The notes below the pieces were generated by a model, which saw nothing but the letters and a program-made list of their open reading frames with translations, was not told the DNA's origin and did no database searches. From the NCBI RefSeq assembly GCF_007904085.1, contig NZ_CP042326.1:2480001-2544000 (forward strand): a DNA stretch of 64,000 bases. The letters are read 5' to 3'. Positions 15,822 through 26,732 of this stretch are shown in pieces. Origin of the DNA: Euhalothece natronophila Z-M001 (GTDB taxonomy: Bacteria > Cyanobacteriota > Cyanobacteriia > Cyanobacteriales > Rubidibacteraceae). Each line of letters starts with the position of its first letter. Positions within the stretch are counted from its first letter, which is position 1. Both the position numbers and the translations under genes were made by a program.

Positions 15822-18185
15822 TTAAATTAACTCTAAAGAAGCAATTTTAGGGTCAATAATTTTACGTCCTATTCCTGGAAACTGTACAGCAAGGTTGGTT
15901 TTCTCGCCATTTCCAAGAACATGGGTAACAGTTCCTTCTCCAAAAGTTTTATGAAAAACGCGATCGCCGACTTGCCAATTTTGCCCAGTGTCTTTTTTTG
16001 TATCTTTCTTCTCTTGACGACGAGGTTTAATGGGAGGAGAACTATAATTGACTAACTCTTCGGGAAGTTCACTTAAAAATTGTGAGGGAATTGCTGGTTC
16101 TCGAGATCCCCATAACCGCCGTTCTTCTGCATGAGAAATAAATAACTGTTCTTGGGCGCGAGTAATCCCAACATAACATAAGCGTCGTTCTTCTTCTAAA
16201 GCCGCCGGATCATCTAAAGTACGGCGATTTGGAAATAATCCTTGTTCTAACCCTACCATAAATACTACAGGAAATTCTAATCCTTTGGCAGCGTGTAATG
16301 TCATTAAGGAAACTTTTTCTTCTTTCTCATTGAGGTTATCAAGATCAGAGGCTAAAGCCGCATTAGCTAAAAAGCCTTCTAAACTATTATCTTCATTTTC
16401 CTCTGCAAATTGTGTCATCGCACTATCTAATTCTTTTAAGTTTTCGATGCGGTTTTCTGCTTCATCTGTTCCTTGATTTTGTAAGTCTTGGCGGTATCCT
16501 GATTCACTTAAAATTCCGTCTAAAATTTCTACGGCTGGTAATTGGTCTAAATTAGCTTGATAACGTTGAATTAATTTCGCAAATTCATTAACTTTTTTAC
16601 TTGCCCGTCCGGCTAACGTATTCACTGACGTTTCATCCCTAATAATTTCCCAAAGAGGAACTCCTAACTCTTGGGAGGCACTAATTAATTGATCAATAGT
16701 TTTTTGCCCAATTCCGCGACGAGGAGTGTTAATAATACGAAGAAGGCTAACAGTATCATTGGGATTAGTGAGTAGTCGTAAATAGGCTAAGGCATCTTTA
16801 ATTTCTTTGCGATCATAAAACTTTAAGCCGCCAATAATTTGGTAAGGAATTTTATCACGGATCGCTTCTTCTATAACTCGCGATTGGGCATTAGTTCGAT
16901 ATAAAATCGCAAAATCTCCCCAGTTTAGTTCAGGGTTTTCGTTTTGTAAGGTTAGGAGTTGACGGCGAATAAATTGCCCTTCTTCAATTTCATTCTCGGC
17001 TTTATAACAATAAATTTCTTCCCCATATCCCCGAGTAGGTTTCAGAATTTTATCAATGCGTTCACTATTATTTTCAATGAGGGTATTGGCAACTTCAAGG
17101 ATATTTTCGCGCGATCGATAATTTTCCTCTAACTTGACCATCGTTCGGGTATCATCATCAGGTAATCCATCGCCAAAGTCCTGTTGAAATTCTAGTAAAA
17201 TAGTAAAGTCTGCCATGCGAAATGAATAAATGGATTGATCCGCATCTCCGACGACAAAAATAGATCGGTTTTCCCAATTTAAGTTTTGTTTTTTGGGTTC
17301 CCCATTAGTTGCAAGGAGATTAATTAACTGATATTGGATGCGATTGGTATCTTGATATTCATCGACTAAAATATGTTGAAACTGTTTATGCCAATATCCT
17401 AAAATTGACTCGTTTTGAGAAAATAATCGCGCTGGAATTAGGATTAAATCATCAAAATCGAGAGCATTATTACTGGCAAGTTGAGCTTGATATTCTTGGT
17501 AAACTTCGGAAATAACTCTTCCTCGATAGTTGGGTTGTTGCGCCAGCACATCTTCAGGATAAAAACCTTGATTTTTGGCATTACTGATGCTGTAGCGGAG
17601 ATAACGGGGATTAAATTTTTTATCGTCTAAGTTTAACTGTTTCGTGACAATGTTTTTAACTAGACTTTGGGCATCAGATTCATCATAAATGGTAAAATTG
17701 CGATCCCATTGATACCCTTTTGGGTCTTGATATTTATTAATATCTTGCCGTAAAATCCGAGCAAATAGGCTGTGAAATGTTCCGATCCAGAGATGTTTGG
17801 TGATATCTTGATAAGCGCGCGATCGCAGTTTAACCTGCTTATGTTCTGGTAGTAATTCTAAGCGTTCCCCTTCTTTTTCTTGAGCTAGCCGTTGGGCGAA
17901 AATTAGCTCAATGCGCTCTTTCATCTCCTTCGCTGCTTTATTCGTAAAAGTAACAGCTAGGATATTTTCAGGATTAACCTGATGATTAAGAATTAAATAG
18001 GCAATGCGATACGTTAAGGCTCTTGTTTTCCCTGAACCTGCCCCCGCCACTACCAAAAGAGGCCCACAAAAATGCTGAACTGCCTGCCGTTGCGACTCAT
18101 TCAGTCCGTCTAAAAAGTCCGTTTCTACTGGCATAATCTGAATCAGAGACGAGATTTCCTTAATACTCTCTAGTGTATCGGACAA
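15822..18185 (-). CDS. pcrA: ATP-dependent DNA helicase PcrA/UvrD
   Basis: A 787-residue superfamily 1A 3'-5' helicase. Motifs in order: LNESQRQAVQHF (Q), VVAGAGSGKTRALTYRI (I), VTFTNKAAKEMKERI (Ia), ILVDEYQDTNRIQYQ (II), VVGDADQSIYSFRMAD (III), VKLEENYRS (IV), VSLMTLHAAKGLEFPVVFM (V) and RRLCYVGITRAQEQL (VI). The C-terminus has the Tudor-like tail (VGDRVFHKTFGEGTVTHVLG) that contacts RNA polymerase in PcrA. The Met at codon 19 (MPVETDFLDGLN) may be the true start. It follows hisG by 15 bases on the same strand. Confidence 0.95.
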   Translation of the reverse strand: MSDTLESIKEISSLIQIMPVETDFLDGLNESQRQAVQHFCGPLLVVAGAGSGKTRALTYRIAYLILNHQVNPENILAVTFTNKAAKEMKERIELIFAQRLAQEKEGERLELLPEHKQVKLRSRAYQDITKHLWIGTFHSLFARILRQDINKYQDPKGYQWDRNFTIYDESDAQSLVKNIVTKQLNLDDKKFNPRYLRYSISNAKNQGFYPEDVLAQQPNYRGRVISEVYQEYQAQLASNNALDFDDLILIPARLFSQNESILGYWHKQFQHILVDEYQDTNRIQYQLINLLATNGEPKKQNLNWENRSIFVVGDADQSIYSFRMADFTILLEFQQDFGDGLPDDDTRTMVKLEENYRSRENILEVANTLIENNSERIDKILKPTRGYGEEIYCYKAENEIEEGQFIRRQLLTLQNENPELNWGDFAILYRTNAQSRVIEEAIRDKIPYQIIGGLKFYDRKEIKDALAYLRLLTNPNDTVSLLRIINTPRRGIGQKTIDQLISASQELGVPLWEIIRDETSVNTLAGRASKKVNEFAKLIQRYQANLDQLPAVEILDGILSESGYRQDLQNQGTDEAENRIENLKELDSAMTQFAEENEDNSLEGFLANAALASDLDNLNEKEEKVSLMTLHAAKGLEFPVVFMVGLEQGLFPNRRTLDDPAALEEERRLCYVGITRAQEQLFISHAEERRLWGSREPAIPSQFLSELPEELVNYSSPPIKPRRQEKKDTKKDTGQNWQVGDRVFHKTFGEGTVTHVLGNGEKTNLAVQFPGIGRKIIDPKIASLELI

Positions 18186-18200
18186 AGGTAAATTAAAAAC

Positions 18201-18863
18201 TTAGCTATTCATCAGTTCGGAAGTTTTAACTGCGAGCTTTTCTCGAATTGCTTGACAATAGTCGGCTAAGTTTCCTTGATTAAGGCGATAGCTGAGAGGA
18301 TTCGCAATGAGATGAGCAGTGCTTTCAAACAAGAGATCCACTTCCACTAAGCCATTTTCTCGGAGTGTGCGCCCAGTAGAAACTAAATCAACAATTGCCT
18401 CAGACATTCCCGTAATTGGCCCTAGTTCCACCGAACCATAGAGAGGTACAATTTCTACAGGTAAATCCAATTCATGGAAATGATGAAGCGCACATTGGAC
18501 AAACTTGGAGGCAACGCGAGCATGAGCAGGTAAATCCAGCGATCGCTGATAACCACTATCTGATTTTACCGCTACTGACAACCGACAGTAACCAAACTTA
18601 AGATCGGCTAAATCAGCAACATTAGGCTTTTTTTCACGTAGCACATCATAACCAACAATTCCCATTTGAGCCTGCCCATAGGCAACATAAACGGGAACAT
18701 CTAAGGCTCGCACTAATAATCCCCTTGCCTGCCCAGTGGGATCAACAATTTGTAAGGCCCGATTTTTCGGATCATTGAAGGCACTAAAATCTAAACCAAC
18801 ATCTTGGAGTAAACGGATGCTATCTTCTAACAACGCTCCTTTCGGTAAAGCAACAGTCAGCAT
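18201..18863 (-). CDS. hisG: ATP phosphoribosyltransferase, short form
   Basis: A 220-residue HisG starting [34 protein letters not shown] is the PRPP-binding loop. It lacks the C-terminal regulatory domain of long HisG, so it should be the short form that needs HisZ as regulatory partner; hisZ is not in this window. It catalyses the first step of histidine synthesis. The pcrA gene follows after 15 bases. Confidence 0.93.
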   Translation of the reverse strand: MLTVALPKGALLEDSIRLLQDVGLDFSAFNDPKNRALQIVDPTGQARGLLVRALDVPVYVAYGQAQMGIVGYDVLREKKPNVADLADLKFGYCRLSVAVKSDSGYQRSLDLPAHARVASKFVQCALHHFHELDLPVEIVPLYGSVELGPITGMSEAIVDLVSTGRTLRENGLVEVDLLFESTAHLIANPLSYRLNQGNLADYCQAIREKLAVKTSELMNS

Positions 18864-19162
18864 TGAGTTCCTTTTTTTTGTAAACCAGACAGAGATCGTA
18901 CCATATCCAATTTGAATCTGAGCTTTACTAGAGAGAATTGTGATGAGGATTGCTCAAGAAAATTGTTAAAATACTTAGCAAGTGTTAATTCCTCAACTTA
19001 CCATCAATAATATTAGTTCTTGAAATGTTTTCCCAATCCTTACGGTTAATTTCTCCACTAACCAGCCATCAGTTAGGATTACTCAATTAATTAGTGATTA
19101 TAATATCGGATAATATTAACACTGCTTTCCACTGAAAACGCCAAAACAAAGGACATTGTTCT

Positions 19163-22100
19163 ATGCCGTCAGCCCAACCCCATAACCTTAACCGAAATGA
19201 ATATCTAAACGAAGCCAAAAAACATCTCGAAACAATTGAGCGAGGGCTTCTGAATTTATCAGGCGTAGTTAGACAGCCAGAAACGCTACAGAGTTTGTAT
19301 GAAGCTGCGGATTTTTTAAATACTGGAGCCCTATTCCACGAAATGGAAACTCTACAGCAGATGGCACAGTTTTTTGAAGATTGTTTTGGGGTGATGCGTA
19401 CTGCTTCTGTGGTTAGTGATAAGCACTTAGAAGGGTTATTGTGGAAAATTTTTGATACTTTCCAAGGGTTAGTGGATATGCATCTTATGTCAGAGGAGCC
19501 CACTGAATATACCCAAGGAGTAGAAAGAGAAGTTTATAAAGGATTACAGCCCACCTTAAATGAGGCAAAACAATATCTTCAGTCTCGCATTTTGCACGAG
19601 GAAGCAACAGTTAGTGAATTAACCCCCGAAAGCGAATTTTTCCATGAGCAAGTAAATGCGGAATTAAAAGCAATGGAAGGGTTACTCCAGCAAGATAATC
19701 CTTCTTTTTATCGAAACGAATTGCAAGAACATTGTCAAGTTCTAGAACAAATTGGGGCGCAGGCAAAAATCCCCACTTGGGTAAAATTATTAAAAACAGC
19801 TCAAAGCGCGATCGCTGCTACAGAAAACTCAGTCACAAAAGCGACTCAAACGGCGATTAAAGATATTCAGGAAGCCCAAGAATTAATTAATCTCGGCGAA
19901 GCCTACAAAATTAAACCTAGTCAGCGCCTCAAGGCAATGTCCTTACAACTGTCTTCGCCTTGGGATACCCAAACCAGTGAAGCATCTGAAGAAGAAGAGA
20001 ATAACTTTACAATTGAAGAATCAAACTTCAACAACCCAGATCTTGAATTAGATGAAAAAGCCACAATTGCTGATCTCGATGGTATTTTTGAAAACAGTAA
20101 TTCTAGTGAAAATGGGCCAGAAGATTTAGACTTACTCGACAGCTTAGATGGAGATCTCTGGGAAGGAGAACAGCTTAACCTTGAAGAGTCACCACAAATC
20201 GATCACTCTGAGGACAATTTGCAGTTATGGGATGAGCAAGAAACGATTTTTGAAGAAAATGATGAGTTGTGGAATGAGCAAGAAACCGCCTTAGAAGAGG
20301 ATGGCAAGGAAGAAAATTTAGAGCAATGGAAAACGGAAAATACTGATCAAGAAGTTGAGAATGATGAGTTCTTACAGGATCTTTTTGGCTCCACAGAACA
20401 GGCAAATGAATCTGATGATTTCGACAAATTCTTAAATAGTATCTCTTCAGAAGAAGAAAGTGATAGCAACCAAGATTGGGATGATTTATTTAGTTTTGCT
20501 GATGCTTCAGCCGAAGAAGAAACTGGTGAACTAGAAGTAGAAGAAGAGGGAGAAGCGGCTTCTAGTATTGAAAGTGAAGATAACTTTTCTTGGGCAGAAC
20601 AAACCTTTGAACCTTTAGAAGATCTAGAAACCATTTTTGCTGAGGAAGAAGAACAAACCTTTATTCAACCTACAACAAGAGAGCAGCAACAAGTAGATCA
20701 AAATGGTGAATACGAAACCTTTATCGAACAATTACCGCATGAGGTAACAACTCGCACCCCTCAAAATTCTCTGCAATACTATGAAACTTTAGATAACTTA
20801 GCAAATCTAATTGAAGCTTCTCCTCAAGCCGATATAGCAGAAAATATTGACGTTACTGCTCTCAAAACGTACATTGAGCAACCTGCTAGCTTGTCAGAAG
20901 AAACTGTTGCGCCTACGAGTGAGCAACAACAGAAGGCTGAACCACAACAGCCCGCTCAAGTAATGCCATTGAAATCCAATACAGGAGGCACGAGTTTATT
21001 CGAGCAAACTGTAAAAGTTCCCGTGCGGTTAATGGATCATCTCAATAACCTCATCGGGGAATTAGTGGTGAATCGAAATAGCTTAGAACAAGATCAAGAG
21101 CGCTTACGACGCTTCCTAGATAACTTGTTAGAACAAGTGCAGAATCTCAATGACTTAGGAATGCGAATGCAAGACCTTTATGAACGGTCTTTATTAGAAA
21201 ATTCTCTACTGGCTAGCAAATCTTATCGTACTCAGGAAGTCACTCAAGTTGGGGGCAACCAAGGAAATAGTTATCAAGACACAAAAAATAATTCTGAAGA
21301 CTATGATCCTCTAGAAATGGATCGCTTTAGTGGTTTCCATCTGCTTTCTCAAGAAATGATTGAGTTAATTGTCCGAGTGCGGGAATCTAGTTCTGATATT
21401 GAGTTTTTAGTGGATGAAATTGAACAAGAGGCTCGCATTTTTCGCCAAGTGACTACCCAACTACAAGAAGGGTTTACCTCAGCACGAATGGTTCCTTTCT
21501 CACAAGTTGCTGATCGTCTCCCGCGGGCAGTACGGGATATTTCCTTAAAACTGAATAAAAAAGCCCAATTACAGGTGGAAGGGAAAGAAACCCTTGTGGA
21601 TAAGATGATCCTAGAGCAACTTTATGATCCCATGACCCACTTAGTTAATAATGCCATTACTCATGGGATTGAGTCTCCAGAAGATCGGAAACAAGCTGGG
21701 AAGTCGGAAACAGGCACAATTAAGGTAGAATCTCATCACCAAGGAAACCAAACCATTATTTCCATTTCTGACGATGGGGCAGGCTTGGATCCGATTCGTA
21801 TTCGTCGCAAAGCTGTGGAAAAAGGACTGATTTCCCAAGCAGAAGCCAACGGACTACCTGATATTGATATTTTTGACTTTATCTTCCATCCGGGGTTTAG
21901 TACCAAGGAGAAAGCGGATGACTTTGCTGGGCGTGGTGTGGGAATGGATGTTGTCCGTTCGTCTCTGAGTAAACTTCGCGGTAGCATTAACATTGATTCT
22001 ACGCCGGGTAAGGGAACAACCTTTATTATTGGTTTACCTTTGACTCTTAGTATTACCACTGCTCTCTGTTGCAAACTGGATCAGTCTAATATTGCCTTTC

Positions 22101-22966
22101 CTGTGGATGGGGTAGAAGATAAGTTTGAAACCAGTAAGGAAAATATTAAGGTTAATCAAAAAGGGGAACGCTTTATTCGCTGGCAAAAGAGTTCCACGTT
22201 GCTGCCCTTTAAGCATTTATCAGAGTTATTTGTTTATAACCGCACCCTGACTCGCAGTAATGTTTATGCGGCGCAATCAGAAGCAGATGAAATTTCCGTG
22301 GTGGTTCTCCGCAGTACAGGGAACTTAGTGGCGGTACAAGTGGATCAGGTTTTAGGACAACAAGAGATCGTTATTAAACAGCTTTCGGGCCCCGTTCCCA
22401 AGCCTGTCGGGATTGCTGGGGCAACAGTTACCTCAGAAGGGAGTGTCATGGCGATCGCGGATGTTTTAGAACTCATTGACTTGTTCTATGGACGAGTCCG
22501 TAAAGATGTTATGAACTCTATGTTGGCACAACAAGAAAAAGCCGCCGAACAAGAACAGGGTGAAGCAGAACCAATGGTGCTAATCGTGGATGACTCGATT
22601 ACAGTACGAGAATTACTCTCGATGACCTTTAGTAAAGCTGGCTATCGCGTGGAACAGGCGCGTGATGGTAAAGAGGCTTGGGAAAAACTGCGAGCGGGTC
22701 TTGCTTGCGATATGATGTTCTGTGATATTGAAATGCCAAGAATGGACGGTTTAGAATTGTTATCTCGTATTAAACAAGAAGAGCGATTTGCTGACCTCCC
22801 AGTGGGAATGCTGACTTCACGGGGGGCGGATCGTCATCGCCAAATGGCAACCCGTCTCGGGGCAAAAGGCTATTTCACAAAGCCCTATTTAGAGGAGGTG
22901 CTATTGGATGCGGCGAAGCGAATGCTCAAAGGCGAGAATATGATTAACCAGAAGGCAAATGTTTAA
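19163..22966 (+). CDS. CheA-like hybrid histidine kinase with response-regulator domain
   Basis: A 1267-residue phototaxis/pilus-type CheA hybrid. Order: Hpt-like helices (1-130); a second helical region (140-265); a very acidic linker (270-560); the P3 dimerisation helices (VKVPVRLMDHLNNLIGELVV); the ATPase with N-box HLVNNAITHGIE (His826), G-boxes ISDDGAGLD and AGRGVGMDVV; a CheW-like domain; and a receiver (VLIVDDSIT, phospho-Asp about 1188 in CDIEMPRMDG, TKPY). In the first Hpt the phosphoacceptor His is replaced by Asp50 in YEAADFLNTGALF, where relatives read AAHxxKGGAA. The N-box also has Asn and Thr instead of the usual Arg and Asp. The spoIID-like gene follows after 3 bases. Confidence 0.88.
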   Translation: MPSAQPHNLNRNEYLNEAKKHLETIERGLLNLSGVVRQPETLQSLYEAADFLNTGALFHEMETLQQMAQFFEDCFGVMRTASVVSDKHLEGLLWKIFDTFQGLVDMHLMSEEPTEYTQGVEREVYKGLQPTLNEAKQYLQSRILHEEATVSELTPESEFFHEQVNAELKAMEGLLQQDNPSFYRNELQEHCQVLEQIGAQAKIPTWVKLLKTAQSAIAATENSVTKATQTAIKDIQEAQELINLGEAYKIKPSQRLKAMSLQLSSPWDTQTSEASEEEENNFTIEESNFNNPDLELDEKATIADLDGIFENSNSSENGPEDLDLLDSLDGDLWEGEQLNLEESPQIDHSEDNLQLWDEQETIFEENDELWNEQETALEEDGKEENLEQWKTENTDQEVENDEFLQDLFGSTEQANESDDFDKFLNSISSEEESDSNQDWDDLFSFADASAEEETGELEVEEEGEAASSIESEDNFSWAEQTFEPLEDLETIFAEEEEQTFIQPTTREQQQVDQNGEYETFIEQLPHEVTTRTPQNSLQYYETLDNLANLIEASPQADIAENIDVTALKTYIEQPASLSEETVAPTSEQQQKAEPQQPAQVMPLKSNTGGTSLFEQTVKVPVRLMDHLNNLIGELVVNRNSLEQDQERLRRFLDNLLEQVQNLNDLGMRMQDLYERSLLENSLLASKSYRTQEVTQVGGNQGNSYQDTKNNSEDYDPLEMDRFSGFHLLSQEMIELIVRVRESSSDIEFLVDEIEQEARIFRQVTTQLQEGFTSARMVPFSQVADRLPRAVRDISLKLNKKAQLQVEGKETLVDKMILEQLYDPMTHLVNNAITHGIESPEDRKQAGKSETGTIKVESHHQGNQTIISISDDGAGLDPIRIRRKAVEKGLISQAEANGLPDIDIFDFIFHPGFSTKEKADDFAGRGVGMDVVRSSLSKLRGSINIDSTPGKGTTFIIGLPLTLSITTALCCKLDQSNIAFPVDGVEDKFETSKENIKVNQKGERFIRWQKSSTLLPFKHLSELFVYNRTLTRSNVYAAQSEADEISVVVLRSTGNLVAVQVDQVLGQQEIVIKQLSGPVPKPVGIAGATVTSEGSVMAIADVLELIDLFYGRVRKDVMNSMLAQQEKAAEQEQGEAEPMVLIVDDSITVRELLSMTFSKAGYRVEQARDGKEAWEKLRAGLACDMMFCDIEMPRMDGLELLSRIKQEERFADLPVGMLTSRGADRHRQMATRLGAKGYFTKPYLEEVLLDAAKRMLKGENMINQKANV

Positions 22967-22969
22967 GTA

Positions 22970-24550
22970 ATGAAGCAAACAATCAAATTAGCTCTGAAGG
23001 TTGGTGCATTGGGGTTACTCAGCGCATTGGCTGTAATTCTTCCTGCGACTGGTAGTGAGGAGTTTTATATTGATGTGGGGATTGTGCAGCGATTTGGAGA
23101 AAATGCTGAGGATGAAATTGTTCTTGAGAGTCCTGATAATGCCCCATTAAGGGTAGAATTTGAAGAAGAGGGAAACGCGATCGCGCTCTTAACTAATCGC
23201 TTAACCCTAGAAATCGAGGAACGGGCTTTAGAAAAACCGCAACTGCGAGAACGACTGGTGTTAAGTGATCATGCCACTTTTGAAACGGCAGAAAGTAGTG
23301 CCAAAAGTTGGGAAGAACGGGGCTTATTAGTAGAAGTAACTCAGCCTGGGCGTTGGCAAGTTTGGGCAAAAACTGATATTTATCGGACTCCTTTATTGCG
23401 GCGATTTTTATTGGCTAGTTTAAAGGAGGAAGGCTACGAAATTCCCTACTTGCAAACAGAATTCTTAGAAGAAGTCCCCATTGTTACTTTTGAGATCAAT
23501 GGCGAACGCTACACGGTTGAAAATCTAAGTATTCAGCACGAAGGGGAAAGAATTTATGTGGATGCAAGTGATGAACCCCGTCGGCTTTATCCGGGAAGTT
23601 TGCAGCTACAACCTAATTCTTATGGGAATTATACGTTAGTGAATACGGTGGAAGTAGAAGACTATTTACGGGGAGTCGTTCCCCATGAAATTGGTCATCA
23701 AGCCCCATTTGAGGCAGTGAAAGCTCAAGCGATTATTGCTCGAACTTATGCTTTAAGAAATCTTCATCGGTTTGAAGCGGATGATTACGAATTGTGTGCC
23801 ACCGTTCATTGTCAAGTATATTGGGGATGGAGTGAAACCAATGACCGCAGCGATCGCGCCATTCAAGACACCGCAAGGCAGATTCTTAGCTATGACAATC
23901 AATTAGTCGATGCCCTTTATTCCTCAACCACAGGAGGCGTAACTGCTTATTTTGATGACATTTGGGATGGCAGTCCACGTCCTTACTTAAAATCAATCGT
24001 TGACTCCACAGAAGGGATTTGGGATTTAGAAGCCAATCCCTTAAATGAAGAAGAGAATTTCCGTCAGTTTATTGCCCAAGAAAGCAACTTTAATGAAACA
24101 GGAAGTCATGCTTTTCGTTGGCAACGGGAAAGTAATCTTGAAGAATTAACCGAAGATTTGACAACTTACTTAGAACGGACTAATCATCCTGACGCTGAGG
24201 CAGTGACAGAAATTAAAGAAATGACAGTGACAGCGCGATCGCGCTCAGGGCGCATTTTAGAAATGGAAGTAGAAACCAATCAAGGAACCATTACCCTAGA
24301 GAAAACAGAAGTTCGCAGTGCTTTTGATCCCCCACGTAGTACCCTATTCTATCTTCAGCCTGTAGAAAATGATGAAGGTGAATTAACTGGGTATGAATTT
24401 ATCGGCGGTGGCTTTGGACATGGTGTGGGATTAAGCCAAATTGGAGCGCATCATCTTGCCAGACAAGGGTGGGCAGCTTCTGAAATTCTGTCTTTTTACT
24501 ATCCAGAAACAGAAATTATCCCCCTTGAAGAAGTAATCGAGGAAGAGTAA
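22970..24550 (+). CDS. SpoIID/LytB domain protein
   Basis: A 526-residue exported protein with a signal peptide (LGLLSALAVILPATGS). The SpoIID domain (about 205-510) shows YTLVNTVEVEDYLRGVVPHE, KAQAIIARTYALRN and IGGGFGHGVGLSQIGAHHLA. SpoIID-family proteins are lytic transglycosylases that act on denuded peptidoglycan; non-sporulating cyanobacteria carry several copies. The E of VVPHE is the expected catalytic acid. It probably shares a transcript with the CheA-like gene (3-base gap). Confidence 0.88.
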   Translation: MKQTIKLALKVGALGLLSALAVILPATGSEEFYIDVGIVQRFGENAEDEIVLESPDNAPLRVEFEEEGNAIALLTNRLTLEIEERALEKPQLRERLVLSDHATFETAESSAKSWEERGLLVEVTQPGRWQVWAKTDIYRTPLLRRFLLASLKEEGYEIPYLQTEFLEEVPIVTFEINGERYTVENLSIQHEGERIYVDASDEPRRLYPGSLQLQPNSYGNYTLVNTVEVEDYLRGVVPHEIGHQAPFEAVKAQAIIARTYALRNLHRFEADDYELCATVHCQVYWGWSETNDRSDRAIQDTARQILSYDNQLVDALYSSTTGGVTAYFDDIWDGSPRPYLKSIVDSTEGIWDLEANPLNEEENFRQFIAQESNFNETGSHAFRWQRESNLEELTEDLTTYLERTNHPDAEAVTEIKEMTVTARSRSGRILEMEVETNQGTITLEKTEVRSAFDPPRSTLFYLQPVENDEGELTGYEFIGGGFGHGVGLSQIGAHHLARQGWAASEILSFYYPETEIIPLEEVIEEE

Positions 24551-24723
24551 TGGTTCTTTACGTCATTTTGCGATTAATCTGAGAGATATGTTAAGTTAAG
24601 TAAAGATAGTCAACAGATAAAATAAATAATTATTAGCTCCTTAACATTCTTCCTCGAAGAAAACAGAGTAGAAAGCTTGACTTAAGCCTTATTGTTAGAC
24701 GCAAATTATTAAGGACATAAAAA

Positions 24724-26619
24724 ATGAAACTACCTTGGCGGGTAATCCTACTGTGGACACTACCAATTCTCGTGGTTGGCTTCTTTCTTTGGCAGGGAAC
24801 TTTCTCTCCCAACGCTGCCGATCTAAGTGGTAATAATACAGCCAATACACGACTCAGTTATGGTCGCTTCCTTGAATATTTAGAGTCAGATCGGGTACAG
24901 GCCGTTGATCTATATGACAACGGTCGCACTGCTATTGTTGAAGCCAGTGATCCCCAACTTAGTGGCAGTGTTCAGCGTTATCGCGTTGACCTCCCCGAAA
25001 ATTCCCCCGAATTAGTTAGCAAAATGCGGAAATCGGGAGTAGAAATTGATTCCCATGATAGTGGCGACAATGGGGCAATTTGGGGCTTATTAGGCAACTT
25101 AATTTTCCCTGTGTTGCTGATTGGGGCTTTATTCTTCCTCTTCCGCCGTTCTAATAACGCTGGTGGCGGACCAGGACAAGCCATGAATTTTGGTAAATCT
25201 CGCGCCCGTTTCCAAATGGAAGCAAAAACCGGCATTCTCTTTGATGATGTTGCCGGTGTCGATGAAGCAAAAGAAGAACTGCAAGAAGTGGTTACCTTCC
25301 TCAAACAACCTGAACGGTTTACTGCAGTTGGGGCAAAAATTCCAAAAGGTGCACTTTTAATTGGCCCCCCTGGAACAGGAAAAACCCTCATGGCAAAAGC
25401 CATCGCTGGGGAAGCAGGCGTTCCCTTCTTTAGCATTTCTGGTTCAGAATTTGTGGAAATGTTTGTTGGGGTTGGGGCTTCTCGGGTCCGCGATCTCTTC
25501 AAAAAAGCAAAAGAAAATGCACCCTGTCTCATCTTTATTGATGAAATTGACGCAGTCGGTCGTCAGCGTGGTGCTGGTATCGGCGGTGGCAATGACGAAC
25601 GGGAACAAACCCTCAACCAATTATTAACGGAAATGGACGGTTTTGAAGGCAATACAGGTATTATTATCATTGCCGCTACCAACCGCCCAGATGTTCTTGA
25701 TACTGCCCTGTTACGTCCCGGACGCTTTGATCGTCAGATCAGTGTCGATGCCCCTGATGTTAAAGGACGGGTGTCTATTCTTAATGTTCATGCTCGTAAC
25801 AAAAAGCTATCCCCTGATGTTTCTTTAGAGTCCATTGCCAGACGGACTCCCGGTTTTACCGGTGCTGATTTAGCTAACCTTCTCAACGAAGCGGCTATTC
25901 TGACCGCCCGTCGTCGTAAAGATGCAATTACCCTTTCTGAAATTGATGATGCGGTGGATCGGGTTGTTGCTGGTATGGAAGGAACGCCCTTAGTGGATAG
26001 TAAGAGTAAGCGTCTCATTGCTTACCATGAAGTGGGTCATGCCATTATTGGCACTTTAGTGAAAGAACATGATCCTGTCCAGAAAGTAACCTTAATTCCT
26101 CGCGGGCAAGCCCAGGGTTTAACTTGGTTTACACCTAGTGAAGAACAAACCTTAGTATCGCGATCGCAGCTAAAAGCGCGAATCACCGGTGCTTTAGGGG
26201 GTCGAGCAGCTGAAGAAGAAGTCTTTGGTGATGCGGAAGTAACCTCTGGTGCTGGTGGTGACTTACAACAGCTAACTGCCATGGCGCGACAAATGGTAAC
26301 TCGCTTTGGAATGTCTGATCTCGGTCCCATGTCCTTGGAAAGCCAAAATAGTGAAGTTTTCCTCGGCGGTGGCTTAATGAATCGCTCAGAATATTCCGAA
26401 GAAATTGCTTCCCGTATTGATGCTCAAGTGCGAGAAATTGTTGAACAATGTCATCAAAACGCCCGACAAATCATTCGGGATAACCGCGTTGCCATTGACC
26501 GATTAGTGGATTTACTCATCGAAAAAGAAACCATTGACGGGGATGAATTCCGTCAGATTCTTTCTGAGTACACTGAGATTCCCGAAAAGGAACAGTATGC
26601 ACCACAACTGCAATCATAG
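24724..26619 (+). CDS. ftsH: ATP-dependent zinc metalloprotease FtsH (FtsH2-like)
   Basis: A 631-residue AAA+ membrane protease. Two N-terminal membrane helices (about 7-25 and 118-135) flank a lumenal domain. Then come Walker A ([14 protein letters not shown]), Walker B ([12 protein letters not shown]), the second region of homology ([19 protein letters not shown]) and the zinc site YHEVGHA. The N-terminus [17 protein letters not shown] and the end of the protein look like the cyanobacterial FtsH2 class that degrades damaged D1 in photosystem II repair. A good terminator follows at 26655. Confidence 0.93.
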   Translation: MKLPWRVILLWTLPILVVGFFLWQGTFSPNAADLSGNNTANTRLSYGRFLEYLESDRVQAVDLYDNGRTAIVEASDPQLSGSVQRYRVDLPENSPELVSKMRKSGVEIDSHDSGDNGAIWGLLGNLIFPVLLIGALFFLFRRSNNAGGGPGQAMNFGKSRARFQMEAKTGILFDDVAGVDEAKEELQEVVTFLKQPERFTAVGAKIPKGALLIGPPGTGKTLMAKAIAGEAGVPFFSISGSEFVEMFVGVGASRVRDLFKKAKENAPCLIFIDEIDAVGRQRGAGIGGGNDEREQTLNQLLTEMDGFEGNTGIIIIAATNRPDVLDTALLRPGRFDRQISVDAPDVKGRVSILNVHARNKKLSPDVSLESIARRTPGFTGADLANLLNEAAILTARRRKDAITLSEIDDAVDRVVAGMEGTPLVDSKSKRLIAYHEVGHAIIGTLVKEHDPVQKVTLIPRGQAQGLTWFTPSEEQTLVSRSQLKARITGALGGRAAEEEVFGDAEVTSGAGGDLQQLTAMARQMVTRFGMSDLGPMSLESQNSEVFLGGGLMNRSEYSEEIASRIDAQVREIVEQCHQNARQIIRDNRVAIDRLVDLLIEKETIDGDEFRQILSEYTEIPEKEQYAPQLQS

Positions 26620-26654
26620 TTGTTGGCATATTATCTCCTAACAATTAACTAATT

Positions 26655-26680
26655 CTAGGGTGGACAATTGTCCGCCTTAG
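26655..26680 (+). terminator. rho-independent terminator of ftsH
   Basis: CTAGGGTGGAC and GTCCGCCTTAG pair over 11 bp (with G-T pairs) around an AATT loop and are followed directly by seven T residues. Confidence 0.85.
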
Positions 26681-26732
26681 TTTTTTTGATTGCAGTTAAC
26701 TTAATTTTGAAATAGAATGAAAGATTGCGTCT

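Noticed and set aside
20347-20634. Minus-strand serine-rich frame within the CheA-like gene
   Set aside because: It is the complement of the Glu/Asp-rich linker and has no independent coding signs.
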